This document shows positions 52,170-61,732 of a DNA stretch of 64,000 nucleotides, in pieces. Every line of letters begins with the position of its first letter. Within the stretch, counting starts at the first letter, position 1. Both the position numbers and the translations under genes were made by a program. The notes beneath the pieces are model-generated. The model had not been told where the DNA came from. It made no database searches and was given only the letters and a program-made list of their open reading frames with translations. Location: NCBI RefSeq assembly GCF_000002875.2, contig NC_009419.2, positions 974,954 to 1,038,953 on the forward strand. Reading direction: 5' to 3'. The DNA is from Leishmania infantum JPCM5 (taxonomy: Eukaryota > Euglenozoa > Kinetoplastea > Trypanosomatida > Trypanosomatidae).

Positions 52170-53345
52170 ATGGCGACGGAGGACGAGTTGCGGGAGCTTC
52201 TCCCGAAGATGCGCTTCAACAAGGAGTTCAAGAAGAAGCAGAAGTACAAGTACAAGAAGCGCGTCGAGGCGCGCGAGAAGGAGCGCGAGATGATCACCGG
52301 CAAGAGACGCCCAGCGAGCAAACAGATTCAGTCTGCAAGTGATGGCGCGAAGGCAAAGACCACAGCAACGAAGAAGTCTGGTGGTGCAGGAACGGCGGGA
52401 GCGAAAGGGAAGCCGAAAACGCGCGTGCCGAAGCTGAAGGTTGCCAATGTGGAGACCGGCAAGGAGACGCTGACAAAGAAGAAGGCGCGGGAGCTGGTGC
52501 AGGAAAACCGGAAGAAGAAGATTTCCGCCAAGAAGGAGCCGAAGCTGGCCGCCAAGTCAACCCGTGCAGGTGCGGTCACCGCTGCAGTTGTCTCCACCGA
52601 GACCTTAGAAGCAAAGCAAAGCAGGGCACGGGTGACAAAGGACGAGCTGCCTGCGACTGCCGCACAGGCAGCGTCGTTGGTGGAGCCGAAGCAGACGCTG
52701 ACGCAGGCGGAGCGTGACCGTGAGCTGCTTGCTCGGGCGATCCGCGGAGACGATCTGCTCGGCAGCGACGCAGCCACGGGCGTCGCCGATGGCGTAGCGT
52801 TCATCCGCCAAGACCCGTCGCTCTACCCCGATCACGCCTTCCTGGACGATTACGCGGAGAAGAAGCACGCCGAAGCCGTCTCTGCCGACGAGTTGCTCAA
52901 GAACGCGCACCACTTTTTCAAGAAGCTCAGCAAGCGAGAGCGGGCCCTCAACAAGGTTGCGAAGGAGCACATTAACCATCTTCGGGCGGTGAACCGCCGC
53001 GGTGGGGACAAGCAAGGGTTCCGTTATGTGGTACCCAAGAACGTAAAGCAGGTGGTGCGAGAGCTAATCTCGGCGCAGAAGGCGCGTGACGGCGAAGAGG
53101 ATCCGGAGTCTCTCATCGACACCGAGCAGCTGGTGTCGACGTTCGGCGGCGACGGGGTGGCGGAGACCTCTGAAAAGCCTGTGCGCCGCAGCCGTCGTCG
53201 ACGCTCGCGGACGTACTCGGACTTCTACCAGTTTCAGGTGAGTAGGCGGTGGACTCGCAACGCGGAGAACTTCCTTAAGCGTAGTCGACCAAACAAGCTG
53301 CTTTTCGAGGCGAAGAAGCACCAGCGCACTATCAAACATTTTTGA
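52170..53345 (+). CDS. Lys/Arg-rich protein, probably nucleolar; weak Rrp7-like C-terminus
   Basis: A 391-residue, very basic protein. The N-terminus (MRFNKEFKKKQKYKYKKR) and the next 150 residues are Lys/Ala-rich with many possible nuclear localisation signals. A more ordered part begins near residue 190 and includes AHHFFKKLSKRERALNKVAK and GFRYVVPKNVKQVVRELISA. The end carries YSDFYQFQ (349-356) after an RRSRRRRSR stretch and finishes QRTIKHF. The FYxFQ-then-basic-helix layout recalls the C-terminus of Rrp7, a small-subunit processome factor, but the RRM-like part of Rrp7 is not evident, so I do not assign that name. The composition suggests ribosome biogenesis. The start is the first in-frame ATG and follows a splice acceptor; the frame opens further upstream, but without an ATG. 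Confidence 0.7.
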   Translation: MATEDELRELLPKMRFNKEFKKKQKYKYKKRVEAREKEREMITGKRRPASKQIQSASDGAKAKTTATKKSGGAGTAGAKGKPKTRVPKLKVANVETGKETLTKKKARELVQENRKKKISAKKEPKLAAKSTRAGAVTAAVVSTETLEAKQSRARVTKDELPATAAQAASLVEPKQTLTQAERDRELLARAIRGDDLLGSDAATGVADGVAFIRQDPSLYPDHAFLDDYAEKKHAEAVSADELLKNAHHFFKKLSKRERALNKVAKEHINHLRAVNRRGGDKQGFRYVVPKNVKQVVRELISAQKARDGEEDPESLIDTEQLVSTFGGDGVAETSEKPVRRSRRRRSRTYSDFYQFQVSRRWTRNAENFLKRSRPNKLLFEAKKHQRTIKHF

Positions 53346-54723
53346 GACTGATGCGGCTCTCTCGATGGCGGGGGCCTCGGCACAGGGTGCCTTCTCCTGC
53401 CTCCGCGCGCCCAATACCGCTCGCGTTTGCTCGCTGCTCGGCTTTCTGTTGGTGTGCATTCTTTTTTTTTTTCGCTGTGCCACTGTTGTTATTGCTGCTT
53501 TCCTGCTTGTGCTACTGTGTGTGTGCGTCGTGCGCCAGTCACTCGGTGGTGATCGACGCTGTGGGAGTAGAAGCAGCGCGCGTGGGCACGGCGTTGAAGG
53601 TGGTGGTGAGGGAAGAGGGCTTCAGGGTTTTTGTTCTGGGTGAACGATACGATGATGCTTCCGCGTTTCGTTAGTCTGCTCGGGACAGAGGCGATTCTCC
53701 CCATTCGCTACGCTAGCCCTGACACATTGAGTTTTCCGTTTCTCCGAAGTGCCCTCTTTCCCATTCCTCTTCGCTCCTTGCGCGTTTTGTTTGCCGGCTG
53801 CGATGCTGCTTCCAGTGACGCGGTTGCGGATTTCTGCCGTTCGTCGACACACACACACAATTATGAGCGCAGGCACACACAGCCAGACTCGCACAATGTG
53901 TCAGTGACGGCGGGGGAACGGGGTTCCCTTCATGAAGGGCGCTCTGGAGGGGTGCTTGTTCGCACACGGCAGAAACACGCCGATCATTCAGCGAGCAAGT
54001 CGCCGCGGCTATCAAAGACACTGTGCGGACCGACAGCCACCCATGCAAGCACTGGTGAAGAAAGACACCTCCACGTGCCCGACTATGTATGCGTGCTTGT
54101 GGCGGATGACTAAGGCGATAATACAATTTTTTTTGTCGAATAATGGTGCAGATGCGCGCCGGCGCATGTACACGCCACAACAACGCGCAATGAGGGACGC
54201 TCTCACTTCGATGCAGGCATCCCAATGCCGAGCGATTCAAGGGCGCGGCGAGCAATGGAGTGGCGGTCGGGCATGCGGGGCCATTGCTGAGTGTGCGCGC
54301 AGGGGCGGAGTGGGTGTGCTGAATGGACCGCGTGTGCCGCTCCATTCCAACGGCCCAAGGGGAGGGTCATACATCTGTAACATGTTGAGCACGCCTTGGC
54401 AAGCGTGCGGCGGCTACTTTCTTCTACGCGTACGTGCTGCATTCTCGCTTTGTGGGCCTTCACCATTCCTTCCCTCTCTTCGCTTCCGTCGCTACTGTCT
54501 TGTGCCGTCGGAGCACCGAGCGGCACCTGCGTCTGTCACTCCGACGGCGATCTGGCCCACGGACAACGTACGCAAGGCCTCCTTCTATTCGTGCTCTTGC
54601 TCACTGCAGGAAACATTAAAAACGCCCTTTACGGCAACATCCACAAACGTAGTAACGCTCACAGTACCGCCCTGCCCCTACCTCCTCCCTTCAGCACTCA
54701 CAGAGAGGCGCGCCCACGAAGGA
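53346..54723. other. Intergenic/UTR before Nop53, with an open in-frame extension
   Basis: About 1.4 kb. The Nop53 reading frame stays open upstream to an ATG at 53932 (264 extra codons), but the peptide has no conserved feature and a strong splice acceptor lies between it and the Nop53 start. I read it as UTR. A T run and mixed sequence make up the rest. Confidence 0.55.
54671..54694 (+). promoter_or_regulatory. Predicted spliced-leader acceptor for Nop53
   Basis: The tract cctgcccctacctcctccct leads to AG at 54693-54694. The first ATG after it is 54724, giving a 29 nt 5' UTR. Confidence 0.55.
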
Positions 54724-55740
54724 ATGGCCCGCCAGAAGTCGCGTAACTTGTGGAATGACGGGGCGGGCACCAAGTCTGTGAATCGCCCTCAGCAGGTCAC
54801 CGTTGCCAAGGGATGGAAGGTGACGCCGGACCTCCTGCCAGTCAAGCCGCTGGCGCCGCGCCGGCGCAAATACGCACCGATTCGCCCCAACAACCGCGAC
54901 GCAGTCGCCATCCCGCTCGGTGGTCAGAGCTACAACCCCTTGGATGAGGAGCACCAGGAGGCCCTTGCCAAGGCCGTCCGACAGCTTAACAAGAAGAAAC
55001 GCAAAGACGAGAAGTTTGTGAAGATGATGACAATGGGCCGCGGCAAGAACTACACGGGCAACTTCTCAGCGGACAGGACATGGGAAGAGGAGGTGCAAGA
55101 GACGGCGCCCGCGACTGCAAAGACGCCAAAAAAGCAGAACACGAAGACGGCGCCCGCCTCCACCGGTGCGTCGTCGTCCGCAGCCTCGTCAGCGCCAAGC
55201 CCTGTGACACAGAACGGCAACGGTGCGAAGCATGAAAAGGTAGCTGCGGCTCCGGCGGCCGTGGCGAAAAATGGCAAGACAGCCAAAAAGCAAAAGAAGA
55301 CAAAGAAGGCCACAGCGGAGGAGGCGAAGCGGGCCATGACACACCGGCGTCACCCAAAGCGTGATGTTGTAGCGAAAGAAACGGACGAGCTCGATGTGCT
55401 GCTTGCCGCACATAAGACAACGGCGTGTAAGCGCGAGGCGGCTCGGCAGAAGCGTCGCGCGGCGAAGAAGGCAAACCTAGCCATTAAACACTACGGCCGG
55501 CACTACCACACCCCGCTAGTCCTGGACGTCACGCCGAGTGATAAGCTCGTAGGCTCCTTGCGTCACCTCAGCGGCGGGTATGTTCACCCGGCCTTGGAGC
55601 GCATGAAATCACTCGAGGAGCGCAACCTGGTGCCGGCGCGCATGCGCCATACTTACAACAAGCGCAAGGTGCTGAAGCCGAAGGGTGAGGTGCGCGTGAA
55701 GCGGGAGGAGTTCGGCGTGATGCCCGAGACGAGTTTTTAA
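54724..55740 (+). CDS. NOP53: Nop53 (GLTSCR2/PICT1) 60S ribosome biogenesis factor
   Basis: Nop53 acts in the nucleolus and nucleoplasm on pre-60S particles and recruits the exosome helicase Mtr4 for 5.8S 3' processing. This 338-residue protein opens with MARQKSRNLWND, near the family's usual start. It shows GGQSYNPLDEEHQEAL at about 66-81, matching the conserved 'G.SYNP...DHQ.LL' motif. The C-terminal motif is GSLRHLSGGY (277-286) followed by LEERNLVPARMRH, matching the family's 'SLR.L....G.L..DR..SL..RN..E.R' element. The middle is a Lys/Ala/Ser-rich low-complexity stretch. I do not see a clear Mtr4-binding arch-interaction motif (LFX[VI]D-like), so that contact is unproven here. Its upstream neighbour is another basic nucleolar-type protein. 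Confidence 0.82.
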   Translation: MARQKSRNLWNDGAGTKSVNRPQQVTVAKGWKVTPDLLPVKPLAPRRRKYAPIRPNNRDAVAIPLGGQSYNPLDEEHQEALAKAVRQLNKKKRKDEKFVKMMTMGRGKNYTGNFSADRTWEEEVQETAPATAKTPKKQNTKTAPASTGASSSAASSAPSPVTQNGNGAKHEKVAAAPAAVAKNGKTAKKQKKTKKATAEEAKRAMTHRRHPKRDVVAKETDELDVLLAAHKTTACKREAARQKRRAAKKANLAIKHYGRHYHTPLVLDVTPSDKLVGSLRHLSGGYVHPALERMKSLEERNLVPARMRHTYNKRKVLKPKGEVRVKREEFGVMPETSF

Positions 55741-56776
55741 GCTGCATGTCGAAGGAACTTGCCCCTTGCCCTCCCATGTATGCTTTGCTTGCTCACCTGA
55801 AGTGCGTGCACGGTCACGTCGTTTTGCTCTGGTGGTGAACGTTTCTTCGACTAAACTGCCGCTGTGTCGTGTGTTGTGTGTTTTGTATCTCTTTCTCTAA
55901 AGGCGTGTCTAACGTGTAAGGGAAGTGGTCACTCTCATGTCCGCTGTGCATGCTTGGGTGTGTGCCTGTCTACGTGCCGCCGCGATAGCCGCTTCTGATA
56001 CATTTCTCTCCTAGACAGGTGTTCGTGTCTGTGCCTTCGAGTAAAAGGGTAACGCGCCTTATGCCATGAAAGCCCGAGTGAAAGCATGCGCGTGCGGGCG
56101 CCCTTCGCGGCCGAGGAGGAGCACCGCTGAAGGGGCGCGAATACTGGTCAACTGCGCTCCTCGCGATGGAGCACAAATGCGAGACAGGGCTGGCGGACGA
56201 GGGCATGAGGCTTTTCGAATCCGCTGCCCACGTCTATGAATTCCACGGTGTTTAGCTGACCGCTGCGGGCCCATCCTGCCACTTTTTTCCGTTTCTTGTT
56301 ACTGCCACCCACCCACGCCTTTCTGCTCCCTCGCCCCCTCTCTCTTTCGCTGGCTTCCCACCCTCTGCTTCACCTCATCCACGACGGTGTATGTGGGTGC
56401 ACCGGTGTGCCGCGTGGTGACTCCCGGAATCGCACTGCCGTAGCACTGCTGTATTGCACATACACATACGCACACGTACACAGACAGGCACACATACGTG
56501 CATATATATATATATGCGCTTCTTGCGATTGTGTGGCTGTTGCTGCTGTTCTCCCTCTCTCGACCTTCTCCTTCTTGTCGTCTGTACTGCTGTGTCGGTG
56601 TGCTGTTGGACGGGCCCGCAAAATAGGCCGAGCAACGGAACTTGTCGGACCATTGCATCTGGAAGCGAAGCAGCAGGGGAGGGGGCACCGCCAAAGGCTA
56701 TGCGACCGGTTGTGCGACTCTCCCGCCTTCGCACGGTTGCTTCCGTCCTTATTCTTGACCCTCGCCATCACCAAGG
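55741..56776. other. Intergenic/UTR between Nop53 and p115-like gene
   Basis: About 1.0 kb without a supported gene. It includes a GC-rich part near 56080-56260, (TA)n at 56502-56515 and a C/T tract near 56550-56580 that may serve the next gene's acceptor. Confidence 0.6.
56550..56626 (+). promoter_or_regulatory. Possible spliced-leader acceptor for the p115-like gene
   Basis: The tract ttctccctctctcgaccttc is followed, after a T/G-rich stretch, by AG at 56625-56626. The site is less certain than the others because the AG is about 45 nt after the C/T tract and other AGs occur before the start codon. Confidence 0.3.
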
Positions 56777-56780
56777 ATGA
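56700..56780 (+). other. Upstream ORF whose stop overlaps the p115 start codon
   Basis: ATG at 56700 opens a 26-codon frame (MRPVVRLSRLRTVAS...) that ends at TGA 56778-56780, overlapping the p115 ATG at 56777 as ATGA. It exists in the mRNA only if the splice acceptor is upstream of 56700. Confidence 0.35.
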
Positions 56781-59700
56781 GCTTTCTCTTCAAGGCTGTA
56801 TTGGGGCAGCGCGTGGTGCACCCACCTCCTCCGGAGAGTGACAAAAAGTCGCACGTGGCGGCAAACGGGGTATGCGACACCAAGTCGTCAGCGATACTTG
56901 CCACGAAGCCGGCGAACGCATCGTTGGTCAACAACGGAGCTCACGGCAAGATCTCTGCACCAAAGCCGAGTGGTAACGCTGCGGCGTCACCTTCCTTGCG
57001 TGCCGGGCCATCCGTCACCGCATCCGCGTCCTTGGCGGGGCCGCAGTCAACGCTTTTCTCATCCTCGCCGTCGCCGCCGCCGCGGCCCAGCACACCAACG
57101 CGGACGCTGCTTCTGCGCATTGAGGGCTGCACAGTGGCGCAGGATATCCGTGACGCGCAGCGCGACCTGCTGCGCTGCCCTGACCTCCCATACGCGCTAG
57201 ATGCAACGTCGCTGAAGTCGCTGCTCGATTTGCTTGCCAGTTACGCCGATGAGGAGTCGATTACGGAGCCGACGCTGCATCTTCTCGCCAACGCCACGGA
57301 CTTGGACTTGTACCCTGACGAACTGGAGTCGAACCGTCGTGTCGTCAAAGTCAACGCGGCGGCCAAGCGGCAAGCGAGGGATGCGCTGCTCCAGCCGCTC
57401 TTCGATGCGGTGCCATTGTTGCTAGACTCGATGAAAACAACAGCGCCATTTTGGAGCCGCTACTATGTCGTCGTCCTGCTTCAGAGGCTGGAGGAGTTGG
57501 AGCCGTATAAGCTTAATCAGTCCCTGCTTGGCGCCCGCGGCATCGGCGTTTTGCTCGACGCGTTGAACGAGGATGAGCACGATTTCCTGCTGCGTAATCA
57601 GGCTTTGGTGCTTCTCACATCGCTGACCTTGGCCGATGCGGAGCTTCAGACCCTTCTGGCCTTCCACAACGCCTTCGACTCGCTCTTTGATGTGATCCAG
57701 CGTGAGGGCGGTGTACGGCATGGCAGATCCATTGTGCAGGACTGTCTGACGGTGGTGCACAACATACTCCGCTCGAACAAGGCAACCCAGAAGTTCTTTC
57801 GCGAAATGGGCTGTGCTGCACGGCTGGCGGCCCTGTTCGACTCCGTCCCATCTGAGCTGGCGGCATGCACGCTCGTGGATGAGAGCCGCAGCGGCGGCGA
57901 CGGCAGCTCTGCAGGCTCCGTATTCCCCCAAACGAGAGTGTTGACCGAGAAGCTGGAGGCACTCCTCGACGTTACTAGGACTTCCGAGTCGATGCTAAAC
58001 TTGCTCATGTCCGTTTCCATTCTCGCATGCGTCCTGCGCGGCGTCGACGAGGGCGAGGAAGAGCGACACTCCACGCAAGACGCCCTCCTTCGATGCGGTC
58101 TTCTGACTTCGCTCGCTCGCCTCGCGTTCAGCGGGCTGCTCATCGACGACGCCACCCGAATCGAAGCAGTGCGGGTGCTGGCGTTGCTGCTGAGAGACTC
58201 CCGGCGAGCGGTGGAAGAATGGCTGAACCTCCCGCCGGTCACAACTCTCGTCCGAGCCACTCTGCCTTACACAGTGCAGGTGTGGCCGGCTCCGCGCGCG
58301 CTGCTCGCATACGTTTGCGAGACAACTGACACAACGCTCGTCAGTGCTGGCGTGCAGCTCTTCACGGCGGTGCTGAGCGTGCCTGCCTGCCAAGAGCGCT
58401 CGGTTGGCGTGCTTCTGAGCGGGTTGGTGTCGCCGCCTCTGGAGCGTGGTTATGGCCACGGCGGCCATGAAGCAGTACAGACGTGGGCTAACACGACGTC
58501 ACTCCCCAGCAGTCTCAGTGCGGGCAACGCCAGCGCCGCCAATACGGATGCGCAGTGTGGCGCGGCGCTTGCGCGGGTGCTGCTCTCGTCGCGAACGTCA
58601 GCTGTAGAGAAGTTCTACACCGCCCAGGTGCTGCGCGCGCTGGTTGCGGTGCCTGGCGCCACTCCAGTGCTCCAGGACCTCGTGAACGCACCGGTGCCGC
58701 CGCACCTGCAGACGTCGACGCTGGACGGTCTTGTCAAGGCGCAGCCGGGATGGACGCTGTCCTCCCGCCTGCCGCCCTCCTTCTTTAACTACACCGTCAC
58801 CTTCGTGCTTTTGTGCCTCGGCGGCGGTGCGGCTGCACAGCAGGTGAACACGGCGGCTCTCGGTGCCTATGTTGGGGCGCTGCTAGAGTGGATGGGCTCT
58901 TCTCCCGTGGCGGCTGCCGCGTTTGTCGAGGAAGTGTCATGGGGTGAGACGCTGCTTCACCAGGCCCGCCGCGACGGCGCCGCCCATCTTCGGTTGTGGT
59001 CAGCGGTGCTAGTCGCTAGTGCCTGTGTCGTGTCAACGACAGCGACGACCGCCGCTGCCGCCCCACCCACAGCCGCGGCGGCCGCAACAGCTCTCACGCG
59101 CCGGTTTCTGCAGATGGTGGGTGGAGGGGCGGCTCTTGACACGATCCTCTTTGACCTGAAAGCCAGCACGCCGGTGTGGCAACACCCTGTGGCGAGCGGG
59201 CTGCGAACACAGAATCCCACCCCGTACGATGAGGCTATTGTGGGTCTGGTGGAGCAGCTTGTGGCGAACTTCAAGCAGCTCTTGGACAGCGTTGCGGGGT
59301 CTGCGTCGCAGATGGCACGTGCGACGATGACGCTGCGGCCGTCCATACACTCTGCACAGCAGCAGCCCGATGATGCGCAGACGGAATACCGAGTAGCGTC
59401 AGAGCCGGTTGCATCGCCGCCGCCGCCGAGGGAGGCGGGTCCGTTGGCATCGATGCAGCCGCCACCTTCTAGCCCAGCCGTTGCGTCGCTGGGAAGCTTG
59501 GGGCACAGCATTATGCCGTCTGGCGACTTCCGGGCTGAGCCTTCTCTACCACAGCCTCTGGCTGCCCCACTGAACCCGGTAGGGGCCCCTCTTGTGGCAG
59601 ACGCGCACGCGCGCGACATGGTGGCTGCGCTGCAAGCGGAGCTCGAGGCCACCCGTACGGAGAAGGTGAACCTCACGAACGCACTGGCAGAGTGGCGCGA

Positions 59701-61732
59701 ACGGGCTGAGCAGACCGCTGCACAGTGCGCTGCCCTGGAGGAGGAGCAGCAGAGGCGTGCCGCCGCGGCCGCGGAAGAAGAGCGCATTCGACTGGAGGAT
59801 GCGGCTACGTCGACAGCGGAGGCCGCGCACTCGCACGCCTTATCGGCTGAGGTGGTCGAAGAACTTCGCGAGAACATTCGGCTGCTCGAAGAGGCACTGA
59901 GCTCGAAGGAAGAGGAGCATCAGCAACTGGTGGAGTCGCTGAACATGATGGAAGAGCAGCTGCGGCACGTTTCAAATGCCACAGCGGCCGCTGCCTCCCA
60001 GCAGCGACAACATCAGCAAGAGCAGCAGCATCTTCCACCACCGGATGTGATTGCTGCGATGAAGGCGGAGCGCAATGCGGTGGTCGAGCAGCTTGCGCTA
60101 TCACAACAGGAGACTGCACGACTGCAGCATGCTCTGCAAGGCGTCAGTAGCGACTACAGCGAATTGCTGCTCCTCGTAGCCGAGCTCAACGAGGAGTGCG
60201 TGTCGGCGAAGGCAGGCTCGTCCATAGCAGACACGCCGGCACGGCCGTGGCCGGAGGATGCCGGGCTCAGTCTGAAAAGGGTGGTTGAGGCGCCTCCAGA
60301 GCCGGCCGTCTACGACGGTGCCATGAGGGACGAAACCATCTTCACTAGTGCGGAGGTGCTATCTGGAACGGCTGCTACACAGCAGCCTGTGCAGTGGGAG
60401 GGCACGATGGATACTGCGGCAACTGGCATGCTCAAAATGCCAGGGCAAGAACCGGTGCCCACCACACCGGCGTCGGCCCCGGTCTTGGCTATCGGGAGAC
60501 AGACGAGTGCGGATGCAAACGGCAGGCCTGGTGGGCCCATGGACGCCTATGAAGAGGCGACGGATGTCACGATTCACCCTTCGGACGCGAGAGCTCCTGC
60601 GCAAGCTTTCGCGGCCCCCCTACCGGTCCAGCAGTCGATTCCGCTGTCGGTAGCGCCAGCCAATGCATTTCCGATTTCCAGCCTAGCTGTATCGCAGACG
60701 GAAGCAACACCGCCTTCGCTTGCCCCTCCGTCGCGACCCGACGGACAGCAACAGCAACATGCAGACCGGCCGCCGCCCCCTCCAGCAAGCCATGCCCCTC
60801 CTCCATTGCCACCGCCACCGCCACCGCCCACAATGGCGCACACCCACCCCTTTCAGCGGTCTGGGCTGCAAGCCCCTCGCTACCCTGACCCGCCCACCAT
60901 CTTCTTCGTTGGTGGAGACGGCGCTCCTGTAGCGGCGCAGCCGCCCCAACATTCCGTCTCCAGCGCTGGTGGCGAGCAGCGCTCGCGCGACGGAAGACCA
61001 CCGCCGCCACCCAAAGATCTGCCGCCGCCGGCCGCGTTGTGTTCGCCTCAGCTAAGTGCGCTGTCGCATCGCTTTTCAGCACCGAGGGTTCAGTCTGCTT
61101 TCCTTGCCAAGGACTCACCGCGGAATTCTGACCCCGTGGTGAGGCAGCAGAAAGACGGACTGGTGGACGGTACAGTGCATGACTCTGCGAGAGTGGTGCC
61201 GCCGTGGGCCTCTCAAAGTATGCAGGAGGCATCAGTGACCGACAACATGTCGGCGTCCAGGTATAATACCCCCAACATTTCAGCTACGCACCATTCTGCG
61301 CAACTGTGTGCAGAGGGCGCACCGGCTGCTGCTGTGTTCACCACCTCCGGCGCTGCTCTTCAGAATCCTTTCTTGGCCGGCGCTGGAAGTCGCGAGGATG
61401 ACCCATTCGCGATGGTGGGTGGCGACGACACGCTTCTCGGAAGCGGCGGAGAGCTGGAGATGGGAGGAGGGGGAGCCAGGGACCGTGGTGCAGCTCGCTG
61501 GACCACGAGGGAGCCGTGCTTAGCGACAAACGCACCACCGAAGCCACAAACTGCCGCGGCGCCGAGCAACAGCGCAGGGAGCACAAGCGAGGCATCTCCT
61601 CGTGGTGTAGCTGAGACCGAGTCTCTCGAGGCGAACAACCCAAGCAGTACTCCTACAACGGCCTACAACCCGTTTACGGACGTCAACACCAGCGGCGATG
61701 AAGCAGACGACGATTTCGGTGGCCTGCGCTAA
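56777..61732 (+). CDS. Uso1/p115-like vesicle-tethering golgin
   Basis: p115/Uso1 tethers COPI and COPII vesicles at the Golgi and binds Rab1/Ypt1. This 1651-residue protein has that plan. The start MSFLFKAVLGQ resembles the p115 N-terminus. An armadillo-like head runs to about residue 870, with RNQALVLLTSLTLADAELQ at 273-291 and FFREMG at 340-345 matching the most conserved Uso1-head motifs. A coiled coil occupies about 947-1145 (MVAALQAELEATRTEKVN and on). It is much shorter than the tail of yeast Uso1, and a long low-complexity region follows, with a run of prolines at about 1330-1350. NPF (1530-1532), DPF (1542-1544) and NPF (1631-1633) motifs precede an acidic end (DEADDDFGGLR); p115 also ends acidic. 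The head assignment is good; the proline/NPF tail is not a standard p115 feature. Confidence 0.8.
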   Translation: MSFLFKAVLGQRVVHPPPPESDKKSHVAANGVCDTKSSAILATKPANASLVNNGAHGKISAPKPSGNAAASPSLRAGPSVTASASLAGPQSTLFSSSPSPPPRPSTPTRTLLLRIEGCTVAQDIRDAQRDLLRCPDLPYALDATSLKSLLDLLASYADEESITEPTLHLLANATDLDLYPDELESNRRVVKVNAAAKRQARDALLQPLFDAVPLLLDSMKTTAPFWSRYYVVVLLQRLEELEPYKLNQSLLGARGIGVLLDALNEDEHDFLLRNQALVLLTSLTLADAELQTLLAFHNAFDSLFDVIQREGGVRHGRSIVQDCLTVVHNILRSNKATQKFFREMGCAARLAALFDSVPSELAACTLVDESRSGGDGSSAGSVFPQTRVLTEKLEALLDVTRTSESMLNLLMSVSILACVLRGVDEGEEERHSTQDALLRCGLLTSLARLAFSGLLIDDATRIEAVRVLALLLRDSRRAVEEWLNLPPVTTLVRATLPYTVQVWPAPRALLAYVCETTDTTLVSAGVQLFTAVLSVPACQERSVGVLLSGLVSPPLERGYGHGGHEAVQTWANTTSLPSSLSAGNASAANTDAQCGAALARVLLSSRTSAVEKFYTAQVLRALVAVPGATPVLQDLVNAPVPPHLQTSTLDGLVKAQPGWTLSSRLPPSFFNYTVTFVLLCLGGGAAAQQVNTAALGAYVGALLEWMGSSPVAAAAFVEEVSWGETLLHQARRDGAAHLRLWSAVLVASACVVSTTATTAAAAPPTAAAAATALTRRFLQMVGGGAALDTILFDLKASTPVWQHPVASGLRTQNPTPYDEAIVGLVEQLVANFKQLLDSVAGSASQMARATMTLRPSIHSAQQQPDDAQTEYRVASEPVASPPPPREAGPLASMQPPPSSPAVASLGSLGHSIMPSGDFRAEPSLPQPLAAPLNPVGAPLVADAHARDMVAALQAELEATRTEKVNLTNALAEWRERAEQTAAQCAALEEEQQRRAAAAAEEERIRLEDAATSTAEAAHSHALSAEVVEELRENIRLLEEALSSKEEEHQQLVESLNMMEEQLRHVSNATAAAASQQRQHQQEQQHLPPPDVIAAMKAERNAVVEQLALSQQETARLQHALQGVSSDYSELLLLVAELNEECVSAKAGSSIADTPARPWPEDAGLSLKRVVEAPPEPAVYDGAMRDETIFTSAEVLSGTAATQQPVQWEGTMDTAATGMLKMPGQEPVPTTPASAPVLAIGRQTSADANGRPGGPMDAYEEATDVTIHPSDARAPAQAFAAPLPVQQSIPLSVAPANAFPISSLAVSQTEATPPSLAPPSRPDGQQQQHADRPPPPPASHAPPPLPPPPPPPTMAHTHPFQRSGLQAPRYPDPPTIFFVGGDGAPVAAQPPQHSVSSAGGEQRSRDGRPPPPPKDLPPPAALCSPQLSALSHRFSAPRVQSAFLAKDSPRNSDPVVRQQKDGLVDGTVHDSARVVPPWASQSMQEASVTDNMSASRYNTPNISATHHSAQLCAEGAPAAAVFTTSGAALQNPFLAGAGSREDDPFAMVGGDDTLLGSGGELEMGGGGARDRGAARWTTREPCLATNAPPKPQTAAAPSNSAGSTSEASPRGVAETESLEANNPSSTPTTAYNPFTDVNTSGDEADDDFGGLR

